From NCBI GenBank assembly GCA_026874595.1, contig CM049313.1:17419508-17483507 (forward strand): 64,000 nucleotides of DNA, read 5' to 3'. Of the stretch, positions 56,896 through 64,000 are shown one piece after another. The notes under the pieces were generated by a model, which ran no database searches, was not told the origin of the DNA, and saw nothing but the letters and a program-made list of their open reading frames with translations. Every line of letters begins with the position of its first letter. Positions within the stretch are counted from its first letter, which is position 1. The DNA is from Sipunculus nudus (lineage: Eukaryota > Annelida > Sipuncula > Golfingiida > Sipunculidae). The translations under genes were made by a program, and so were the position numbers.

Positions 56896-57325
56896 TGTTA
56901 CGAAGAGAAATTGTTGAGGGGAAAATCCTGGGCCGATCCCGGAGTCGAACCCAGGTCGGTGGCGTACAAGTCCGGCGTACCAACCGCTTCGCTAGAAAAA
57001 CAAACTTTCCTAGCGAGACAGTTCGGTCCGCTTTTATGTCACCCCGTACCACACCCCCTCTTAAGAGCGTTCTGTTATCAGAACAAGACTAATTATCCCA
57101 GGAGTCACACTTTGGTGAGCTTATTCCCTGGGCCACAAAGTTTACCGTCATCCCGGACGAGCCCCCATTTTGTTACGAAGAGATATTGTTGAGGGGAAAA
57201 TCCTGGGCCGATCCCGGAGTCGAACACAGGTCAGTGGCGTACAAGTCCGGCGTACCAACCGCATCGCTAGAAAGCAAGCTTCCCTAGCGAGACAGTTCGG
57301 TCCGCTTTTATGTCACATCGTAACA
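56896..57325 (-). mobile_element. miniature LTR retrotransposon (TRIM), copy 3, best preserved
   Basis: Reversed. The 3' LTR is 56,896-57,051 and the 5' LTR 57,171-57,325 (156 and 155 bp), both starting TGTTACG-type and ending GTAACA-type. The interior (119 bp) begins, on the minus strand, with AAA and an exact tRNA-Pro primer site, and ends with AAGAGGGGGTG before the 3' LTR. A 4-bp target duplication CTGG (56,892-56,895 and 57,326-57,329) is intact. No protein is encoded; propagation would need another element's enzymes. Frames over it are artefacts. Confidence 0.9.
57150..57167 (-). other. primer-binding site complementary to tRNA-Pro
   Basis: Minus strand TGGGGGCTCGTCCGGGAT, 18 nt, three bases inside the 5' LTR. 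This is the classical proline-tRNA primer site known from gammaretroviruses; the plus strand spells a tRNA-Pro 3' end including CCA. Confidence 0.85.
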
Positions 57326-57329
57326 CTGG

Positions 57330-59845
57330 TCACTAAAAACCTGTCGCACCTGAGCTGCGAATGAGAGGTTCCATCATTGAAGACAAAAGTGAAAGTTTAA
57401 AGGCTGACATCATAAATACATGTAGATTATGTGTGTTCTAATGATAGTACTCTATGTATCGGTCTTTTGTATTGATCGCATAAATGGAATTCTCGCGAAA
57501 GCGACCTTTCTGCCTCCCGTGTGCGACCACAAAATTTACCAGGTCGCCGTAGGAAGCTCAAAGAAGGCAGAATGGTTGCCTAGGTCGTTCAAAGGTGGTA
57601 CACAGGAGTTTCAGACATCGCCATGGACGCCATGATTGCCATGAGTTTTCGACAAAGGTCGCCGAGGTGGTGGGTTGCTCAAAGGTGGCTCAAAGGAGGC
57701 AGAAGGGAGGCACAAGCATTGCCGTAGTTGTAGAATAGAGACACAATGGTCGCGCTGGTGGCACAGGGGAAGCAGAGGGAAGACAGGCAAGAAAATGCCC
57801 TAATGCTGTATTTTTGGAGGTTCAAGAGAGGCACAAGTATCGCTGAAACAGTCATGGAGCAATTACACAGAATCAGGATTTTCTGGGATTAGGCGACCAT
57901 TGAGTGTTCTGGTCATTTTTTGGTTGCTCAAATTAGCTACGACTAACAACGAACGATGTCTCACCTACGATTGTTCACAACCACTATCAATCAGCAGTGT
58001 GTCGTTGCACCACCGTCTTGCCATTGTCCGTGACTTCTCACGATTGTAGGTCGTATCTGGCCATGACTTGAAACATCCACCAGGGTGACTGGGCCTGCAG
58101 TAGTCCTAACACACACACCGCCCCAACGGCCCGGTGTCCAACACGAAAGTGGAACATTCCGTTCTTCCAGCTATCAGACAAGACCGGAAAAGTCTTGTCC
58201 CGGCTGAAATCCCAGTACCACCAACGTTAACTCTTACGTCAGAATTATGAAAGAATCAGGCTTAACCTTCTTACAGCGATACCATTCTTGTCCCTTGAAC
58301 AGCTATCTAATAATCCCTAAAAAGTGCGCAAAAGCGATGCCTACATCGCGTTTATCTGTTAACGTAACGGTGTGCTGTCCATGTAGAATACTGAGGACTA
58401 TTAGAAATGTTTTAGAGGGACAAGCATTATATCGCTGTTGGGAGGAAAAGCATGCTACATTTCATGATTCTAATGTAAAATTTACCGTTGGCGGGGTCCT
58501 AGATTTGACCAATTAGCCGGTACAAGCCTTCCGGGCTGACCTGATGGCGCTGACAGGCCTGGGCGTTAAGGGCAAGGTGTTTTTGAGGTCCGCCAGCGTC
58601 CAGTTCTGGACAAGGCCTGTAGGTAACCTTTACAAATAAAGCTAGGAAATGTTGTGCTTTTTAAGAAATCAATTTGTCTGTATTAACAGGATTTCCTCTT
58701 TAAGGTTACTGGCCGTAAGCCAATAATTTTCTACATGCGATCTGTAACATCCGGGTTTTTATTATGGACATAAAATACAGCCCCATGCGTGGTTTCGAGA
58801 AACTGGTAGAAATAACCGTGTTGGGGTTCGAGAAGAATGCCGGGATAAGACACGTTAGTGACTATAAGACAACGTTCAGGCGAGAATCAAACTGTGGAGA
58901 GAGTGTAGTGGCAAAGACTCGTGTATCTGCAAATTATAAAAGCAGAATAACGCTTTTTGTGGACCACACTCCTTAAATGTTAATACAGATGCATCTCTAT
59001 TGAACAATAAACCCAACATTGCTCCAGAAATTATACAGACTACACAGATCCACGTATTAAACCAGGGTCGTTTCCGCTTCCGATGTCTGATATGTCGCTC
59101 ACGCCTGTGACCCATATCCTCTTTGGTTTTATATTAACTTGTTAGTATTCCATTGAACCTTTGGTAAGAGTTCTTATACCGAACTTGGCCACGGCTGGGG
59201 CATACTCGTGAGCACGCGAAGATGCCTGGTCACAAAAATACATTGTAAACCGTTAAACTCATACCTGTTCACGATGAAAAGAACAGCCTGGAAACACTCT
59301 ATCCATAATATCACCCTATATATAGTCAGCTGTGTCAAGCGCACTGACATTAGCAACTAAAGGGCGTCACACATAGAAAAAACATGAGGTTTTGAGACGG
59401 AAGACTATCTTTTGTAAACTGACCTTTTTCACTAGTGTGACAGTTTGTCCATTTCTATCCTAGGCAAATCAGGCTTGAAGACCCCTTATGGTTTATGTAT
59501 GATTTACCTAACTGACTGCCAGGTTTCACAGAAACCCACATTTTTTTTCTGCAGGTTTAATTTATTCAATCCAAAATTTAAACATTCTGAAATTTTAATT
59601 TATAATAAATGATTTACAGTAATTGTAATCGGCAAATAACAGTAATGGGTGAATCCTAGTTTTAAATAATCCTTTTATGTTATGCATGTATCTGGATAGA
59701 TAGCTCAATATGCATTTATGTAATAAAGGCATTTATCGGAATTAAGAACAGAAAATTTATTAGGAAGTTGTGACCCACAACCATATTCCCGGCCAGGGAA
59801 ATCTTTGAAATTGGCAAAAAGTTTTATGAGGCTAAATGTTGTCTA
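57330..59845. other. non-coding stretch with G-rich low-complexity part
   Basis: 57,540-57,830 repeats phrases such as GCTCAAAGGTGGCTCAAAGG and GGCAGAAGGGAGGCAC, a weak internal repetition. Frames at 58,247 and 58,764 (89 and 70 residues) show no known motif or splice support. No gene is recognised. Confidence 0.4.
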
Positions 59846-59851
59846 CGGCAC

Positions 59852-59852
59852 A

Positions 59853-59900
<48 letters not shown>
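59852..59900. repeat. TA microsatellite
   Basis: Pure TA tract. Confidence 0.95.
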
Positions 59901-59903
<3 letters not shown>

Positions 59904-61840
59904 TTTATAAATAAACAAAAATAACGTTCAATTAGTTTGATTTCATTCGGTATGTACGACAATACTTTTTAGTGGGAACAGCATTGTGCTGCTTCCACTC
60001 TTTACAGATCTTGATTGATTATGATAAAGATATAATATGCTTTCCTATCCGATGGCCTTGCAGAGCCATTCACTTGAATTGAGGACCGAATCTATCAAGA
60101 GCTGACCTGTGAATCGCATACTAAATTCCTATGGTTCTGGACATGCATTTCCTGTCTTGGCGAAGGAATACATATGATCTTTCAACCTTTTTTGTTAAGT
60201 TGGGATAATATATTCTTACCATATAACAGACCCAGAGCAGAGGGTCACTTCGATACTTCTGCTGTGTTCTATTAGGTTAATTTAATGAATTATTAAACTA
60301 GTAGTCCATCAGTATAGGTCGGATGAATACGAATGTTATAATATAGGCTTTAGAAATGCGGGCACCGTTGTTCATTACTTTAGGTTAACACTGTACAGAG
60401 TCTTCAGCACACCAGCTCTAGATCAGGGTATCCTCATTAACGACCTAATCTACGTTTATGTCTCTCAAAGCATGTCTCTACCGAACGGCTACACTGGCCG
60501 TTAGGGATATGGGCTACTTTAACAACCGCCAGCTGACTGTTACGCTCTTTACACAGCGCTTTTCCCTATAGGCCTCCTTCCTATATGTAATACCGGTAGC
60601 TTCTGTAGAAGCGTAAGATTGCCGCTGCCTCGGGAGCGTAGCTCACTGTGAAAGCAATAAAAACGTGTCCTTGAAGATAAATTCCCCTCAGGCCAATACT
60701 GTGAATGGCAAGATAAAAATGACGACAGGCTACTTTCGCTCTCAAAAAATGACAAATTTCTTCCCGGCCTCCTCGAGTATGCGGGGAGAGGTCCTTTGAG
60801 AGATGTTAGTAGCTCAGCTGACATCAAGAATGCGATATATCTTTGTTTGTTCCCCCGGAATCTCAAACGTATTGACTAAATTCTCCAATACAACGCGCAG
60901 GTGGGGTGTATTTATACGGGTGATGACGGTCAGATGACAGCGCCACAGGAAGTCCCTTCTTTGTATCCCAAGGTTTCTTCTCTCCCATCTGCATACTTTC
61001 CGAACTACTGTATCTCACACATCATACATTTAGGTCTCCTTGGTTGCGTAGAGACATGAACCTCGTATAAAATTCATAAAACTGGTTATCAAGATAACAT
61101 ATATTCTCCACGGAATAAGATTGAACTCTACCTTTTTATCTTTTTTTTATTAGATAACATATCATAAAATATAAAGAAAAAGAAAGAACTATATTGATCA
61201 GGCAATGAACTAGAATTGTCATTGGTTGTGTGCCATAGTTCAGACTCAGTTCGGCTTTTCTAGTCTAGCGTAATAATTAAATTATTTAATGTAAGTTCTT
61301 TTTATCGGTATTGTGCAAAGATCAAAGAACCAAGAAGAACTTTCATATTAAGGACACGCTTATATACACTTGTGTATTCACAATACCGCATTTTTCGGCA
61401 TGGAAACATATAAATCGTGATATAGCGTCGGCCAGGAAGGTGATCGTATGTTACTTGATGTTTCCTGCAAATTATTCTGCTTTCCTTATATCATGGCCAA
61501 TATCATGGGACAGAAAGAAGACCAATATATCAGACAAATGTCATCCTACTGCTAGTACTATGCAGGCGCCGACTTTTCGTATGATTTGTCAAAAATTGGT
61601 TGACATAATAAAGGACAGCCATACGCCGATTCTGTCGCTTTTCTGGCTACAATACAAGCAGAAAAATATGGCACATAACCCGCAACAACCTATTAGCCTC
61701 GCAAAACTGGTAAACCAAATTAGCGAAATGTGCAACCGTCTTTTAATGAGACAGAAACACATGTACCTACATGCATATAGTTATCGCATATACACATGAC
61801 AATATCTAACCTAAACAAGATTTTATTTCAAGTAAAGCAA
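59901..61840. other. non-coding stretch, nothing recognised
   Basis: The 162-residue frame at 61,311-61,799 is among the longest in the window but has mixed composition, no motif I know and no splice or repeat context; I do not call it. The minus-strand frame at 60,549-60,866 is similar. Confidence 0.4.
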
Positions 61841-61846
61841 ACCAGC

Positions 61847-61848
<2 letters not shown>

Positions 61849-61900
<52 letters not shown>
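61849..61900. repeat. TA microsatellite
   Basis: Pure TA tract followed by an AT-rich, TATGTATG-containing tail. Confidence 0.95.
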
Positions 61901-61902
<2 letters not shown>

Positions 61903-61904
61903 TT

Positions 61905-62860
61905 ACATGTTTATATATTTATCTATGTATGTATATAAATATGTGTATGCGTGTGTGAGGCAATCTTTAATTTATTCAAGATATAACGAACAAGTATAAG
62001 ACAGCACAAATGCTATCAAATTTTATTATTCTTATTATTGATATATTTTATATCCAGTGTATAACTCTAACGCTCTGATTATCAGGGCTTTACTATACTA
62101 AGATCATTCCTAGTTGCTATAAAGTAGATAGATATATACCCCCACCCCCTGTATCGACCTCCTGATTGCGTTCTATAGATAACAACACGGACTGTTCGTC
62201 CCTCCTGACCAGGCCGGCGGCCGATGTGTTGAAATGGCAAGATCAGTCGGGAATATTACCTCTAAAGAGGAACAGATCGAAAATTGCGTCGTTTTATAAC
62301 TAGAATGGCCTGACTGAGTGGTATCCAATTCGCGTGACAAAGCCTATTGCGTAGCGACTGACAAGGAAACGTGTTGGCGGGAAACATCTCGCGGAAGCAG
62401 ACGACACGGAAAAATAGACAGCTGATACAATATGGCTCTGGACTAGGCTACATAACAGACGGGTAATAACCTCCTACACGTTAACGCAGGGGTATTCTGA
62501 TTGCGCTATAATGAACTAAATTATGATAAATACGTTTATACTCTATATTTCAAGACACCCACGGCTATCTCAAACGGGGATTAAATCAATACTATTTCTG
62601 CATTCCTTATATCGCTATCAGATATTGCACTCATGGGCATTAGAAGTACAAAGGACAGTCGTGGGTATCCAATTTCATCTTCAGACTCCATAGATTCCGT
62701 ATCTTATTCCAATTTGTTTTCATATTCGCTGTCTGTTGATGATACCTGACCGTGTTTTGGACCTCACTCGTAGAGCCATCACTACACAGTCAGACTAGAA
62801 TAGAAAACTGTTTTATTGTCTAGCTTAATTACAAATAACATGCAAATATTTTTAACAGTG
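61905..62860. other. non-coding stretch, nothing recognised
   Basis: Includes a moderately CpG-rich part (62,200-62,420) with a small frame starting ATGGCAAGATCAGTCGGG at about 62,234 (MARSVGNITSKEEQIENCVV...), too short to call. Confidence 0.4.
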
Positions 62861-62984
62861 CAACTTAATCATGATTTTTCTAAATCATCATAACAACAGA
62901 CACCGGCTGATAACAATACAAAACACCAATCCATCATATTTAACAGTAAATTTGTAACTAAGACTAAACCGAACTCAATTGTTT

Positions 62985-64000
62985 TTTTCGAACTCGGAGA
63001 TAAAACAAGTGACCCATGGGTCATGACGCTCAGCTGACTGGGAAGAGATTCGCAAAAGGAAATTTTATCATCTGAATGGAAGTATATACCCATTCAACTG
63101 AAGCATCAAACAGATTAACCAACAGGCCAAGATTGTGTCTGCATTTATATATATTTCAAAAACAGAGAAAAATGCGTAAACTTAAAAAAAAATACAGGTG
63201 GCTCCACCAGTCTGCAGAAACTAATAAAAACACTTAATGGTCAATATACATGCAAAGAATCATGGTGATCTCTGCATTAGTTGTTCAGATACTTCAGCTT
63301 TTGTTCAAATTTTCCATTTGAGGAATACTTCTGAATCCTATAGCTTGAAGGATATGGGAAACAGATACCTAATTTCAGGTTTCCACAGACATTTTTCATG
63401 GGCTTCCTTGCATGACAAGAATGAAGATTCTAGGTCCAGTTGTTACTATTTGTACCCTGTTGACAGATAACCACATCTTAAAAGGTCTCAAAAATAGAGA
63501 AAAAAAATCGTAAAAATTAAAAAAAAAATAGAGATGGCGCACCCAGTCTGCAGAAACTGATCGAACACCTCATGATCAATATGTATGCGAAAAATCATGA
63601 CCATCAGTGTTGTAGTTATTGAGATACTGCGGTTTTTGTATCAAATTTGTCATTATTCTGGGGCTATTTTGGAGCCATACAGCTTAAAGGATATGAGTAA
63701 CAGAGACCTAATTTCAGGTTTCCATGGAGACTTTTCATGGGTCTCCCTGTGTGTCAAGAATGAAGATTCTAGGTCCAGTTGTTATGATTTGTGCCCTGTT
63801 AACAGATGTTCATATCTTTAAAGGTCTCAAGAATAGAGAAAAAAATTTGTAAAAAAACTTGAACAAATACAGGTGGTGCCACCAGTCTGCAGAAACTGAT
63901 GAAACACTCCATGATCAATATCCATGCAAACAATTTTGGTGATCTCTGCATTAGTTGTTCAGATACTTCAGCTTTTGTATCAAATTTTCCATTATTCTGA
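62985..64000 (+). repeat. ~335-bp tandem repeat array, running off the window
   Basis: The phrase CCACCAGTCTGCAGAAACT recurs at about 63,206, 63,540 (CACCCAGTCTGCAG) and 63,880, giving steps of 334-340 bp. Within each unit GGATCTCTGCATTAGTTGTT-like, CTAATTTCAGGTTTCCA and AATGAAGATTCTAGGTCCAG recur. Leader motif CATGACGCTCAGCTGAC at 63,023. Single diverged copies are at 880-1,310 and, inverted, at 52,125. Frames at 63,237 and 63,585 are the same frame of successive units, not a protein family. Confidence 0.85.

Noticed and set aside
56884-57364. Protein genes over the TRIM copies (also at 26,848, 27,110, 37,993, 38,070)
   Set aside because: They read through LTR and primer sites, in different strands and frames at each copy.
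61311-61799. 162-residue plus-strand gene
   Set aside because: Long but without recognised motif, splice sites or context; consistent with chance.
63237-63821. Two related proteins in tandem
   Set aside because: Same frame of consecutive repeat units; no start context and units contain stops.

Overview
This is a stretch of animal nuclear DNA, most likely from a mollusc or another marine lophotrochozoan. It is AT-rich, coding sequence appears only as short spliced exons, there are at least fourteen TA microsatellites, and many transposable-element families lie side by side or nested. The species call is an inference: I recognise the style of several repeats (Helitron-like elements with central tandem repeats, GGCGGCGAAACC elements, LINE tails ending in ATTC repeats) but cannot search a database. 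No complete gene lies in the window and nothing looks bacterial or viral.

Two host loci can be supported. On the minus strand, 24107-25999 holds three consecutive internal exons of a polypeptide N-acetylgalactosaminyltransferase (GALNT/pgant family). All splice sites and phases agree, and the catalytic Asp-Ser-His motif is present; the rest of the gene was not found. On the plus strand, about 44.6-56.2 kb looks like one gene: a CpG-rich promoter-like start, a 97-nt exon at 45714, exons at 52808 and 54633, and a long 3' UTR ending at two AATAAA signals near 56.15 kb. Its last exon resembles the C-terminal region of uncharacterised animal proteins annotated as SAMD3-like. An extra exon at 53296 carries a stop and may be a poison cassette. 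Its 97-nt exon is bracketed by two opposite insertions of one repeat.

Layout. 1-9.4 kb: dispersed repeats, a LINE 3' end, a GGCGGCGAAACC element, and a tandemly duplicated block of 43-bp palindromic repeats. 9.4-22 kb: mostly anonymous sequence with one LTR, one TTAA element and an old hAT-like remnant. 22-26 kb: GALNT exons, with a LINE nested in a TTAA element. 26.9-27.3, 38.0-38.4 and 56.9-57.3 kb: three copies of a miniature LTR retrotransposon (TRIM) with a tRNA-Pro primer-binding site and tRNA-like Pol III boxes inside the LTR. 28.7-32.8 kb: the most repeat-poor stretch. 32.8-33.7 kb: a solo LTR inside a TA tract. 35.9-37.1 kb: a hAT-like element swollen by an 18-copy 41-bp minisatellite. 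40-44 kb: further DNA-element remnants. 48.0-49.4 kb: a Helitron-like element. 63.2-64 kb: a ~335-bp tandem array running off the end.

The most notable element is the TRIM family. It combines retroviral-type LTR ends, an exact 18-nt tRNA-Pro primer site, a polypurine tract and a 4-bp target duplication with A and B boxes at tRNA spacing inside a ~155-bp LTR. Its layout recalls plant Cassandra elements, whose LTRs carry a 5S promoter.
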